Source: Clitopilus passeckerianus (taxonomy: Eukaryota > Basidiomycota > Agaricomycetes > Agaricales > Entolomataceae). From it: 64,000 nt of DNA. A program made the position numbers and the translations under genes. The notes beneath the pieces are model-generated. The model made no database searches. It saw only the letters and a list, made by a program, of their open reading frames with translations, and was not told where the DNA came from. Shown one piece after another: positions 48,901 through 62,510 of the stretch. Location: contig CALYLX010000041.1 in assembly GCA_944990035.1 (NCBI GenBank), positions 62,001 through 126,000 of the forward strand, given 5' to 3'. Numbering within the stretch: the first letter of the stretch is position 1; each line of letters begins with the position of its first letter.

Positions 48901-50192
48901 CGCGCTGCGAAATCTGGAAATCCCCCGTAATGGAGCTAAGGGTGGAGAAATGAAAGTTGTACACGAATGTCATTTTTTTTGGCCGCCGAAGTTGTCCGAC
49001 CACTCTCAGGCTCATCCAGAGATCAAGTCGTATGGCATTCTCAGAAGTTGCCAGAACGCACAAGGAGCATAACGCTAGTGTCTCATGGCCGATTTACTAG
49101 TATTTGTTCACGAACTGATATTTACCCCTAGTAGCCTGCTTATCGTCTGATTTGGAGTAAATGCAATTGAAAGGATGGCTATTTTTGCGCCTCTCTGAGA
49201 CTCGGCCTCACGATAGTATTTTGGCTTCGACGCACGTCTAATAACGATTGGCTACCTGTCAGTTTACTTATAAGCGCGGTACAAGGTACAGATGGCCATA
49301 GGTCATCTACATTACAATGTACATAGTAGGATCGACGATCCGTCAAGTGTCGACGGATCACATCAATTTGACATTCTGAGCCCAAAAGACACAAAGACAT
49401 TGTCGACTGTGCCTAGCCATTTACGTACCATTCAACCGCACTGGAGAGCAGTAACTACGGGAATCTCTGATAGGACTGCAGATGCTGTTTAAGGATCGAA
49501 TTTACAACAGGGCCATACATTGGATTTTGGCGCTGCAAACCATGGGCTCAAAACAGCTTCGTTTTTGCATCTCGAACCACTGCACAAACACCGTTGCGGA
49601 TATATATACAGGCTCAATCCGCTTGAAAACTCTAAGGACAAGTGCGAAAAGGAAATATACAACAGCAATCGGACATCAATTAGCTCGAAAAGGTGTAGCT
49701 GTTGAAAATGTGACATGACTCGGACACGAACCCTGTGCACTGACGAACTAAACTGAGTCGGCTCTGCCGCAAGGTCATGACAGTGTCAGATTCCCGTCGG
49801 GTAAAATTACATTTTACTACGGTAGATCTAATTGAATTTGGTCGGTTTATGTCAAACCCACGGCTCGAAAGAATTTCTGGAATCATGCCCCGGTGATCTC
49901 CCCATATGTCGAGGCATACACGGCAACGATGGGAGACGGAGGTGTCATGCTCATCCAATAATTGCTGTTTAACCCAGCTCCAGATCTCCAGGCGGGACTA
50001 TCGTAGCTCCATAGAGGTTGGCTGGGTTGAGTCACTTGGGTTGAAGTGGAAAGAAAAGAGGTGTGACGCACTTAGAAATGTAACGGGACAGAGATATAAA
50101 GTCCGGCCTAAAAAGACGGTTAGATGCATTCCCTCCCTCGCTCTGGAGATTACTTTTGTTCTTCGACTCATTTCTTGGACAAGTTCATTCCG
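45927..50192. other. 4.3-kb gene-free stretch
   Basis: Apart from the subtilisin 3' UTR and the GNAT promoter, no open frame over about 185 codons and no recognisable protein motif is seen on either strand. No LTR, terminal repeat or tRNA was found by eye. It might hold a non-coding transcript or decayed sequence. Confidence 0.5.
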
Positions 50193-51324
50193 ATGGCAAC
50201 AGCCAACACCGTTGAGACCTTCAGGCGACCCCAAGACATCCCTCGCCTGGTTTGGGAGACACTGAAGGCTCACGCTGAGGCTGCAAACGTGACTCTACCT
50301 CCTCTCGAGAAGGCACTGGAAAGGGAGAAGTTGGGCCATAGCGACAACTCACTCATTCTTGTCGTCTCGAGGAGAGGCACCACTATTGAGTACATCCTCA
50401 GCATCGCGGAAGGGTATATGGGGTCGTATCCTCTTATGATTATGACCACAATTCCATCACAAATCCGCGACGCTAACGCCCTCACATCGAACATTCGTAT
50501 GCTCACTGCTGCAGTCGACTCAATCCCAAACATCAGGCGACGAGTGTACTCCGTTTTCGCAATCGACTCGATTGCCCGCCTATTTGCAGAAGCCTGGAAA
50601 GCTCGTACTGGCATCAATATATACACCATACCATACTATGAAGCCAAAATTACTCACTGCACTATGGGTACCTTAAGCAGGAGGAACGACCCTGCCGCCA
50701 CCCAGTACGATTGTCGAGTTGCAACAGTACAGGACATTCCAGGCATTGCAAAGTTGTGCTTCCAGTTTGCAGAGAGCTCGGTAAGTCCCTTGAGCGTCTA
50801 ACCGTGCCATACTAGCTAACACAGCTACAGTTCCCTTTCACTTTGTCGGAAGCAGCTGCTTACCGAGAGGCCCAGATTCTTGTCGAGAAACGGCTGGTTT
50901 GGGTTCTCTTAGCTAGCCGACAACCAGGACAGCCTCGAGAAGTAGCCTGTATCGTGGCCTACACGCGGAACAGTGCCACGGTTGGCGCAATTACGAAGGT
51001 GTTCACCAATCCTCAATGGCGAGGCTGTCGCCTCGCTCAATACCTTGTCCATCGAGTGTGCGAACAGTAAGTTCTTTGATCCCAAAAGATTCTGGTTTTG
51101 AGCTCATTGTCCTATCCCACAGCTTGTTGACCGTAGGAGGGAAGTGCAGCGTCATCCTCTATGTCGCGCATGATAATGGTGCTGCAAGAGCAGTCTATCG
51201 CCGGGTTGGGTTTGTCGGCCTTGAACAAACCGACACGCCTGCAGAGGAATCGCCTGTGGACGGTGTAGAGAATTGGACGGAGATTGGATTTGAGCGAGAG
51301 AAAGTGACGCTAGGCCACTGGTAA
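50193..51324 (+). CDS. GNAT-family N-acetyltransferase
   Basis: Three exons (50193-50780, 50831-51066, 51123-51324) encode 341 residues. The N-terminal half (FRRPQDIPRLVWETLKAHAE..) resembles the lid region of fungal GNAT proteins. The acetyl-CoA fold appears in the second half: VATVQDIPGIAKLCFQF, then IVAYTRNSATVGAITKVFTN, then PQWRGCRLAQYLVHRVCE, a version of the pyrophosphate-binding R/Q-x-x-G-x-G/A loop, and LYVAHDNGAARAVYRRVGF. No transmembrane segment or signal is seen. The acceptor substrate is unknown. Confidence 0.85.
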
Positions 51325-51625
51325 ACGTAGGTAGCGATGGCACAGGACTTGCAACTTGGCACCTTAGATTTTTCGGACACTTGAATGATAGAAGCAGCAT
51401 TAATGTAGATTCTCCACGGTTTTAGTATACTTGTACCGATAGCACCCCATTATGTACGTATTCCCATTTGAACAAGCTATGATCCATTGTATTCTTGGTG
51501 TTTTTGGACGAGGGGAGTACTTGCTCAGCGGCTAACTGCCGATCCTTCAGTCAAATGGAAATGCGAGTTATTACACGTCATTCATACCTTGGACTCAATC
51601 TGGCGGATATAACAGATTGATCGTG

Positions 51626-52020
51626 TCAGTACTTGCTGGGCAAAGCAGACTGTGCTGCTTCGGCGAGGGCAATCTCTTTTTCCTCCTCCTGAACACATGG
51701 TCAGCACGTTCACCTCGCGCCGAGAAGTATGATGGGCACCTGTTTTTCAAGGAGAGCGGCCGCCTCTTTCGCTGCCATAAGCTATCAAGTCTTTGAGTTC
51801 CATGTTGTGTTCGAATAATAGAAATTTTCTTACGTCTGCAAAAAGCCATAGCCTCTCATTAGTCGAGCCCAGCACGCAGGCTGTCAATTTACACACCTTT
51901 GCCCCTTTGGATTGTGTGCTGGTGTACGGACACGCTCCCTGCGACTCCCCATATAGCCAAGCCAACGAGGGAGGTTACAAGGCCTCTGTGCAGGAGGTCA
52001 GAGAGTGGAAGTCGCGGCAT
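51626..52020 (-). CDS. Small single-pass membrane protein, COX14-like (cytochrome c oxidase assembly)
   Basis: Three exons (52020-51895, 51781-51740, 51688-51626) encode about 76 residues: MPRLPLSDLLHRGLVTSLVG.., one membrane helix (LVGLAIWGVAGSVSV), then a charged alanine-rich tail ending SALPSKY. The DxLHR..V..LVG pattern, one helix and small size resemble yeast Cox14, a mitochondrial inner-membrane factor for Cox1 translation and complex IV assembly. The likeness is short, so the name is tentative. The first in-frame ATG is 52020. The intron 1 donor (GTGTAA) is unusual. Its start is 100 bases from the divergent SET-domain gene. Confidence 0.5.
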
Positions 52021-52120
52021 GAGGGAGGATGCTGTTGCAAGCAGTGTTTGAACGTTCTGAAGAGCATCATTGGCCGCGTCCAACGTTGTTTGCTCACTGC
52101 ATCAGTTACCGAAGGCAGCC
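52021..52120. promoter_or_regulatory. Compact bidirectional promoter
   Basis: Only 100 bases separate the start codons of the COX14-like and SET-domain genes, so they must share a promoter. No TATA box is evident. Confidence 0.5.
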
Positions 52121-54017
52121 ATGTCGCGTTCCCTCATCGTGGATCAGTTACTGCACTGGTGTATAGAGCACGACGTTAACATCGACCCAAGGCTAGAGAT
52201 TCAATGGAACGAGGAGACCGGAGTTGCTGTGTTTTCAAAAGATTCCATTCCTCCTTGCACGAGCGGTGATAGTTCTTCGCCTCACCTACAGAGGGTTAAG
52301 CTCATTCATAGCCATTCAGTTGTCCAAATCAACAAGGACTCCGTTCTATCCACTAGAAATTGCGGCCTAGCGTCGGAAATAATACCTGCTTTGACAGGTC
52401 CTGAGGCATTATACCGTCTTTCTCTCGCCCTCTATTCGGAAATGTGAGGAATGGTCCTCTCTGGACATTCTCTTCGCTCATTTGATCAGTGGACCAACAC
52501 AGTCTATTGGGCTCAACCTCTAGATGGTATGGCTACCTGCAGTCTTTACCCAAACATATTGTGGATTTGCCACTTTTCTGGTCCCGCCATCTCACCAAGG
52601 AGGAGATTCAAGACAAGGAAACGGCCGTAAAATGGTTAAGTGGAACGGAAGTATCAAAGTATACTGGAAAGCGTATCAATGCTGTCGTGAGTGTCCACCT
52701 CATCTGTCAGCTATGGAGAGGTCTGAACCTATATCACTGAAGGCATATCACTTCTACCAAACGGCGGAGCCGATTCTGCAGGAACGTTTCAGACAACACC
52801 AAAGCTCTTCATCTCCCCCGACGCTTGAGGGATTCTATCGCGCATATTCCCTGGTGTCGTCGAGGTCTTTCCTCGTAGACGCATACCACGGGTTAGCCAT
52901 GGTGCCTGTCGCGGACGCGTATGTAAAAATCTGAACTTGTTTGACAGTGTGCCAACTTCTAGTCCAGGTTCAACCACTCCCACGAAAACCATGTCCACAT
53001 CGAGGTAATCTCATTTGTAACCCCTTTGACCGCAAGACTCATTTTCGGCCCCTAGACAGATTTCTCCGTCTGTCCAGAATGTGGCTCCTTACAACAATGC
53101 AACCATGATGAAGACGATAGATCGCATTCACACGAAGGGTCCACGGAGCCTAGATATTCCAGCGACAAGTTGGATCCATACTACGAGATGGTCAGTGATT
53201 GTACAATCGTTCCCGGAACCGAGGTCTTCAACACCTACGGAGAAGGGCTGTCAAATGCTCAGTTACTTGGGCGCTATGGGTTTATCATTGAGGACAATGA
53301 TAATGACATTCTCACTTGGGAATTTGAGCAGATAATCGACTGCATCCTGCCATCCTCGGTAGGCCAAGACGAGCACCACGTAGCCTCTGTGACTCGTCTG
53401 CATAACATCTGGGCTTCCATCCTCCGCCGGGTAGCTGAGACCGATCTCCTCACCGAGCTCTCGGCCTCAGACCTGGTCAACGTTGACCAGTCACTCGAGG
53501 GAAGAGCCCTACATCTGAACGGCGACGGACGGATCTCCCATTCGCTGTGGATTCTCCTTTCGGTAGTTTCTCTAGTCGAGGGCCTCCCTGCAGGCCACTT
53601 CGATTCATTAACGGACATCATGAAGGCACTGCGATCGATAGTGGATTATCAGCTCGTTATGGAAGCTGGTGATCGGTCCCCTGCTGGTGAACTGGTTCCA
53701 GCGGTCGTATTCGATCGGGTGGTTCATCTCGTTATCAGCCTATGCGAGATCCGCAAGCGTAATCTGCTCAGCCAGGGTGGTGGCGATGGGATAAAGGGAC
53801 CTGCGAATTTGAATAGTATCCTGGATGTGAGTCATTTCCCCCGCTGAAGGGATCTACGTGCAAGAAATTGATCATTTATTCTGCGTAGGAATTGCCATCC
53901 TCAATGCATCGTACGAGAGCAGTCTTATTCATTGCAATTGGCGAATGCTCTTTACTTGACAGCTGCCAATCGACATGGCGAGACCTTATTGGCCTGGAAC
54001 CGGATTCGCCGTTATAG
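52121..54017 (+). CDS. SET-domain protein lysine methyltransferase (Rkm/SETD6-like)
   Basis: A multi-exon gene from ATG 52121. The start MSRSLIVDQLLHWCIEHDVN and GVAVFSKDSIP form the split N-terminal SET part. Then come QINKDSVLSTRNCG, LPLFWSRHLTKEE, and the SET core with SFLVDAYHGLAMVPVADAFN (joined to HSHENHVHIE over an intron), GTEVFNTYGEGLSNAQLLGR and YGFIIEDND. The NHS and NTYG motifs bind SAM. The C-terminal helical part continues to a last exon ending DLIGLEPDSPL, stop 54015-54017. This layout matches the Rubisco-LSMT-like group that methylates ribosomal or nuclear proteins (Rkm in yeast). Several introns, including one short one near 52266-52319, were inferred by eye. Confidence 0.8.
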
Positions 54018-54878
54018 CCATCGTTACAGAGGGCGATCGTTTTGACGTGATAAATATGGGATTAATCTGGACTAGACCCTCCGGGACCGGAGGCTTCGAA
54101 CTGAGGAAATATCATACATGTTGTTGATCACAATTTTTCATAAGCACCTGTTTGGAATTTATTCGTGCCATTGGGGTATTTGCTTGCCGCGGCGTGATAG
54201 CTACAGCTTCGCTTGCCTGCGCACGAAAAAAGTTTTTGAGCTCGGACCCGTTCAGCCAATGGAATTGTGTGGTTTAGCAATAATCCAGGCAAATCTTCTC
54301 CAATCGGTCCAACAAATTCGCGGGCTTCCGCTCGATAGAACGCACCTCTATACTCAGTGAACATTGAAATCAAGAGCGCAAAATCTTAGACCCAATCTTG
54401 ACCCAATCCCCGGAATTCAATCCAGTGCGGGTCTGTTCCTTAATACCACACGACTCGACATGGTCCGCTTCTTGTGTGGGCAGGAACTTACGGCAAACCT
54501 ATCAAAGGCTGTTGGTGAATGCTGTTGATGGTCTGGTTCAACAGCAACGTTAGTCCACCAGTTGAATAGATCGTTTCCGAGCCTCTTGGAGTTCCAACGG
54601 CCCTAACTCTCTTTGCACCACCTGGGTTGCTTGGAAACAGGCACTGGGATCGTCAGAGGTGCTTCAGTCGTTGCTTTGTTCTTGTTCTTTAAAGGCAGAG
54701 CCTTATACTTCGCCAATGGGGATTATTTGGTTACCTCGAGGCGTTGTTTGTCCCTCTTGCCAAATTGGTTCCGCTAAATTGAACAATGACAGTCGATTGA
54801 AGGCTCTTCAAGTCCTTTGTAAATCCCTTTGACGATTCAGCTAGCTTTCACTTCGTCGTATACCATCATTACTCTTTC
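54018..54878. other. Intergenic region upstream of the PKA gene
   Basis: 861 bases without a recognisable gene. It should contain the kinase promoter and 5' leader. Confidence 0.4.
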
Positions 54879-56349
<1,471 letters not shown>

Positions 56350-57042
56350 AAAACGGCTGTCACTCGATCGCCCTCGGCGAAATGAACTCACCACCTCTTG
56401 AGGACTCCGCGAGTTTCCCCAAGAATAACAAAATATACGATCTCTACCTTAATGATGATGATCAGGGCTGGCTTACCTGAAGATACTCATACTGACGCTC
56501 AGCATGGCATGGATATATTTCTTGGATCATTCACCCATTTCGATTCCCATATCCTTATACCTTACGATTTCCCATGCTAGCTTCACCCATTTCTTACAAG
56601 TTGGACCGTATAGATGTAAGGGTAGCTGTAGTACTAAACATAGCTGTAGTTGTGATATGAACAGGATGTTACGAATTTTTGAATGCATTTTCAGCCTTTC
56701 TCGGCGAATTTTCGTCCAAGTGCGCCGCGACGTGACCCAATGTGGTCAATACGCCCGTTTGTCGACAGGACAAACAAATGCATCATGACACCCAAAAATG
56801 TACCCGATACGACTTTCTTACTCGACTACGCCCACACCTCGCTATTCACAGCCGCTGCAAACAACAAACGAAATAACGGGCCTATTAGAGTAGGTCAAGT
56901 CCAAGAAGCAGTACGAACCGTCCAGAATCAGCAGAGATCACAAGAGCTACCTCGTTGTCTCGCCTTGTTGCGGGCCCCGTATTCAGAAGAGACGTGATTA
57001 TCTGGATTCTACGCATCTAAAATCTCGTTTTCAATCAATGAG
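56350..57042. other. Intergenic region between PKA and SWR1
   Basis: 693 bases with no supported gene; the PKA 3' UTR and SWR1 promoter. A short open frame at 56683-56997 has no recognised content. Confidence 0.4.
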
Positions 57043-60000
57043 ATGCCTAAAGGTACCTCTGTAAACCGGTTGGCAAAGGAAGAGGTGGCACAGGGGCTTG
57101 GGAGCACGAGAGTAAGGAAAGCGAGGAATGGTGTGCAAGAAGGGAAAGAGGAGCCAAGGGAAGAGCAAAGGGCTGCAAGCGGGGGTGGTCTGGACGATAC
57201 TGGCTCCAAGCTACTCGTAAAAAAGCAGAAAGAGCTTGAAGGTGTCGTGGAAAGACACGATACTCTGGTACGTCCACCGTGCATGTTCTTGTTGTCCTTC
57301 ACGCTCTAATACGCGTTTCTTCAGGTTAGAGAGATGTTCCACATGGAATATTTTCTCATGATGCTCGATTATGATCCGAAGGAAGCCAAGAAGGATAATA
57401 CACAGGTCTTCCAAAACGTGCGTACTGCCTAACCTGACTTCTGTGATATAAAAAGCTCACTTTTCATGATCCAGTACAAGGCGAGGTTTGACCTCCTTGA
57501 TAAAGCCTTACCCACCTCCTCGCGTCCAACTCGTGGCAGCCGGTCAGAGAAGCTTCAGCTGCTCAAGCCGGTCAAATCAACTAAACCAGCGCGATCCATC
57601 GCTCCCATGGTATCGCCGAGCAAAGTCAAGAGAAAGTCTATCGGCAGCTTTTCGGTTGATGCTGAGAAGCAGTGCGGTCCTTTGGCCATTTCAAATTCAA
57701 TACCTGCAACGCATCCTCGCAAGAAACAGTCCTCTATTCTCCCGCACGACAATGATGAGTCAACCATGACTGGGGAATCTATCAGCGTCGGAGTACGACG
57801 AAAGCGCAACGACCTACAAGACTACGCTGTAGATGGAGCCGACATAAAGAAGCGGAGACGCATTTCTGTCGCTGCTATCGAGGACGCGTCGCTGAAGAAG
57901 AGGAGTTTACGGCATAGGCATACTCTTTCCGAAGCAGTAGATCCAGTCAACGGTGATTTGGCTACATCACAAGCTACTAGTCACGACCAGTCAACTCTCG
58001 TTTTAGATTCACCATTACCACCGGCGCCGCTCCCCAGTCCAACGAAGATAAGGCGGGTTCGGCTTCTCGTTCGACGACCACCTCCTACGTGGACCAACCC
58101 CCGCCAGCGACCACCAGAACCAAAATTTCAGAAGTCCCTCAAAGCCTATCTCGAATCATATACAACCATGAACGATCGGGACGTCGACGAAGCAGACTTG
58201 CAACAGCAGGCTTCTGCTGATATTGCCCTTCTTAATCGGGTCAAAAAATTCAAGGAACAAGGCCGATTCATTTCTGGCGCAGACATCTTCATCGGCTCAA
58301 ATGCCGCGAACGCGAAATCCGTCACTTCACCTAAACGAAGAGAGAAAGACCACTGGGATCATGTCATGGCCGAGGCGGTGGAATGCCGGAACATGATGCT
58401 TAGGAGGGTATCCGGTCAGCAGATAGCTTCCCAAATAGCAGGTAAAGTCAAGCTCTATTGGGACGCCCAGGCGGCGAAGAAGGACAAACTACGTCAGCAA
58501 GAGGAAAAGAGGTTGAGAGCTTTGGCAAAGGCTACGATCAAGATGGTGACAACTGAATGGAAGAAAGCTGTCTTTGTAGGTCCTTTTTTCGTTAAATCAC
58601 AATTGTTGCTAATCAATGAAATAACAGTATATACGTGAACAACAGCGTCTTAAGAAGGAAGCAGAAGAACGCAGACGAGGTCATGAACACTTGGATGCTA
58701 TTCTTGACCAGAGTGGACAAATTCTCGAGACGCAGCAACTGGATTTGTTTCGGGCTGACCTGAGCGGAACTAGTTCTGTCTCTTGGGGAGGATCGCAAGG
58801 CGACGACGAGCAGGCCGAAGATAGTGACGAGGAAGCGGATGAAGAGGAACTATTGGAAGGCAGATGGGCTGAACAGTCGGTTGAAGGAGGCGCTGATCCT
58901 GATGTGTCTGACAGCGACGAGGATGTCACACACCTCTTGCTGACTGGACCTGCCGTATCGCGGGAGGAAGAACCGGACTCCGAAACTGTGATTCCGTCCT
59001 CTGAGCTTCCTCACGATGAAGAGGAAATGGCGGACGGTCCAGGTTACTCATCTGATCGAGTGGCGGATGAGCTTCTCGCTGACGGACCAACCAGCCCCTC
59101 CACTCGCTCGCCCTCGTTGCCTACACTGTTACCAGCCAGGCCCGCCCAGGCTCCAGCAGATACGCTTTCTCAGAGCTCACCAATACCAGGCGACGACGAA
59201 TCACCTCCGACACCCAAAGCTGTACACACCGCAGCTTCCCTTGAAGTGGACCTCGAAGCCTTGGATGCTGAACCGTCGAGAACAACGACCCCACAAGCTT
59301 CCAGCCCAATACAAGATAGGCCATTGTTAACTTCAAAATCTATCCCCCGGGACCGCCAAGATGACGGTGAATCCATTGATTCGAACATGCTCAACGGCGA
59401 TCCAGATACCCACGCGCCTTCCAGCACTGATATATCCCAGGCGGTTGAATTACACCAGAAAGAAACCAGCAAAATTGACGATGAGCCAGAAGATCAACTC
59501 GACGAGTCAGATGACGACGAGGTTGAGGAAGCCAACAGTGCGAACTCAAACATCCCTTACTATCTCAAGCCATTTGCCGTTGCTCCTGTTGAATGGGATG
59601 CAGGAAACAAGATCGTACCACCAGTGCTACTGAGGGGAGTACTACGACCATATCAACAGTCTGGATTAGAGTGGCTTGCAAGCTTGCACACGAATAATCT
59701 GAATGGAATTCTTGCCGACGAAATGGGCCTGGGGTGTGTTTTTTCTTCTCTTTCAGCTTTACATTATCTAACCAGGTATACAGAAAAACCATACAGACAA
59801 TCTCGTTGCTAGCTCACCTAGCCTGCGACCGCGGAATATGGGGTCCCCATCTCATCATTGTTCCGACTAGCGTCCTGTTGAATTGGGAAATGGAGTTCAA
59901 GAAATTTCTTCCTGGATTCCGGATCCTTGCATACCACGGCACGACGAAAAGACGAAAAGAACTCCGCCAAGGATGGAACGATAAATTCCACTTCAATGTC

Positions 60001-62223
60001 TGCATCACGTCATATGCTCTAGCGAGTCGTGATGCCCATATATTCAAGCGGAAGGCCTGGTACTACATGATTCTTGATGAGGCGCATATGATCAAGAACT
60101 TCAAATCTCAACGGTGGAACATCCTGCTCATGTTCCGCTCGTTTCGACGGTTGCTTCTGACTGGAACACCCTTACAAAACAACCTTACAGAGCTGTGGGC
60201 GCTCCTTCAATTCCTGATGTCTGGATCTCACTTCGCAAATTTGAAGGAATTTGCCGATTGGTTCTCAAGTGAGTATTGCTTTTTCAGTTTAAGGCTCGAT
60301 CTGACTCGTGTTTGTAGACCCTTTGGAGAAGGCGATTGAGGCAGGCGACATGCTCGATGATGAGACAACGCAACGGGTGTCCAAACTTCATACAGTGCTG
60401 CGTCCGTATCTTCTGCGGCGCATCAAACGCGATGTGGAAAAGGAACTGCCTAGCAAATTTGAGCATGTTGTATTGTGCCCCTTGTCTAAGCGCCAACGAT
60501 TCCTCTACGACGAGTTCATATCCAGGGCACAGACTCAGGACGCTCTGCAATCAGGCGTTTACCAAAAGATTGCCAACGTCCTCATGCAATTGCGCAAAGT
60601 CTGCAACCATCCGGACCTTTTCGAGGTTCGCCCCATTGTCACCTCGTTCGCCATGGAGCGGTCCGCAGTCGCCGATTTCGAGATCAGAGAGTTGTTGTTG
60701 CGGCGCCGATTGTTTGCTGAAAACAACGGGGATCAAGTAAACCTCGAGCTCCTGGGCCTCCATTTCCTTGACATTCAGAATACATCTCAAATAAGTGCTA
60801 TCGACCTTCAGCATCTAGACGCCTCCCCATCCCTCCCGCATGTCAATGAAACCCCCGGAACGCCACCACCCGCAGATTACAGAACTATTTCTGGATTTGC
60901 CAAGCACACCAAATGGATGCAAAGGGCAAAGACGATTGCAAGATGGACCCATATAGGCTATGTGAACCGTCTCCGCTGCAACAGGGTTCCGATATACAGT
61001 TCGGAACTCCTCAATTCTGTTTCAGTTTGCTCTCGTCCTATCGTTCCCGTGTCAGCTCTAGACAGGTCCCGACCCAACTGGAATGTTGTGCGGACGGTCA
61101 ATTCAATGGTGCATTCGTACGAATCAAGGGCGGGATCTATGTCGAGCTATCTCGAAAGGTTTGCCTTTGTTACCCCTCAAGTTGTAGCTCCGGGCATAGC
61201 TAAATGCGCCGTTTCTGGTGCCGGAGACACACTTCGATCGCAGCCCGACAACATTGATCATGTTCTCCACCAAGCCAGCGTCAAACTACAAATTGCATTT
61301 CCGGATCCGTCACTTCTACAATATGATTGCGGGAAACTGCAAACGTTGGCAACACTGTTGAGGGAGAAGAAAGCAGGGGGACACCGAGTGCTCATTTTCA
61401 CCCAGATGACCCGGGTTCTTGATATTCTGGAGACATTCCTCAACTTCAATGGTTACCTCTACCTTCGGTTGGATGGAGCGACGAAGATTGAAGATCGGCA
61501 ATATATCACCGAACGGTTCAATGCAGATCCGCGAGTGTTCGCATTCATTGCTTCATCCCGGTCTGGCGGAGTTGGCATCAAGTAAGTACTCTCTTTCAAT
61601 ATCGTTTTCAATTGCCAATTGGTGACCAATTGTAGCCTCACCGGTGCCGATACGGTCATTTTCTATGACAGCGATTTCAACCCCCAAATGGATAAACAGT
61701 GTGAAGATAGGTACGAAAAGGTTCATTTGCATGGATGATCTGAAACTGAATTTGGTTCTAAAGGGCACATCGAATTGGACAAATTCGTGATGTGCATATA
61801 TATCGCCTCGTATCACAACATACCGTCGAAGAAGCCCTTCTACGCAAAGCCAACCAAAAGCGTTCTCTCGACGACCTCGTCATCCAAAAAGGAGAGTTTG
61901 ATTGGCGAACGCTGTTTAACGACGAGAATGCGCTATCTAAGGCGTTAGAGGAGTTTGAAGACCGGGAAGATGTTCATGCAGCCGCTGTAGCCGCGCGAGA
62001 GGAGTTCGTTCTGGAAGGCGCGGACGCGGCCGATTTCGAAGGAGACCTTGGTGAAACATCTGGCTCAGCCCCTGTCACAATAGGAGACCAAGACGCAGCT
62101 GTACCTGGGGTTGAGGATGTTCCAGATGAGGACCAGCATGATGAGGAGGGAGGCACAGTTGTTGAGTATATGGTTCGGGCGGTTGAACAGGACTGGGAAT
62201 ATTTCAAAGAATGGCGGGTATAA
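57043..62223 (+). CDS. SWR1: SWR1 chromatin-remodelling ATPase (H2A.Z exchange)
   Basis: Eight exons (57043-57267, 57325-57417, 57475-58575, 58628-59733, 59784-60268, 60318-61581, 61636-61710, 61764-62223) encode about 1602 residues. An HSA domain (HWDHVMAEAVECRNMM.., about residues 400-480) binds actin-related proteins. A long acidic segment follows. The Snf2 ATPase starts at LRPYQQSGLEWLASLHTNNL; Walker A is DEMGLGKT across intron 4, the Walker B box is DEAH, and then LTGTPLQNNLTELW. An insert precedes the helicase C part (RVLIFTQMTRVLDILE, DSDFNPQMDKQCEDRAHRIGQ). HSA plus split ATPase with the family's long insert indicates SWR1; INO80 is the alternative. The nuclear complex puts H2A.Z into nucleosomes. 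Intact frame. Confidence 0.93.
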
Positions 62224-62510
62224 TGTAGAGCAATATATTATGTATCGTACCAGTGTCTCGTATTGAAAATATGGGCTTTAATTTACGAAGGCAAAAGCGT
62301 CGGAAAGCAGCAAATGCAGGTGGTACAGTTACAATTCGGAATTGATTCGTTGTTTATCATGGAACGGTTGGTCCGTCCGTGCTTGTCATAATGTTGATTG
62401 CGAAAGTTAAAGGCGTTAAAGTTAAACAGCATGCGTTGATAAGCATCTTGCTCCAATAAGCGGGCGATAATAGTCATTCGTGCGATAGCAGTGGCACAAT
62501 ATGCGCAAAG

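Noticed and set aside
56448..56500. Box C/D snoRNA-like pattern (ATGATGA followed by CTGA)
   Set aside because: No terminal stem and no convincing guide, and it lies in the PKA 3' region; the short boxes are expected by chance.
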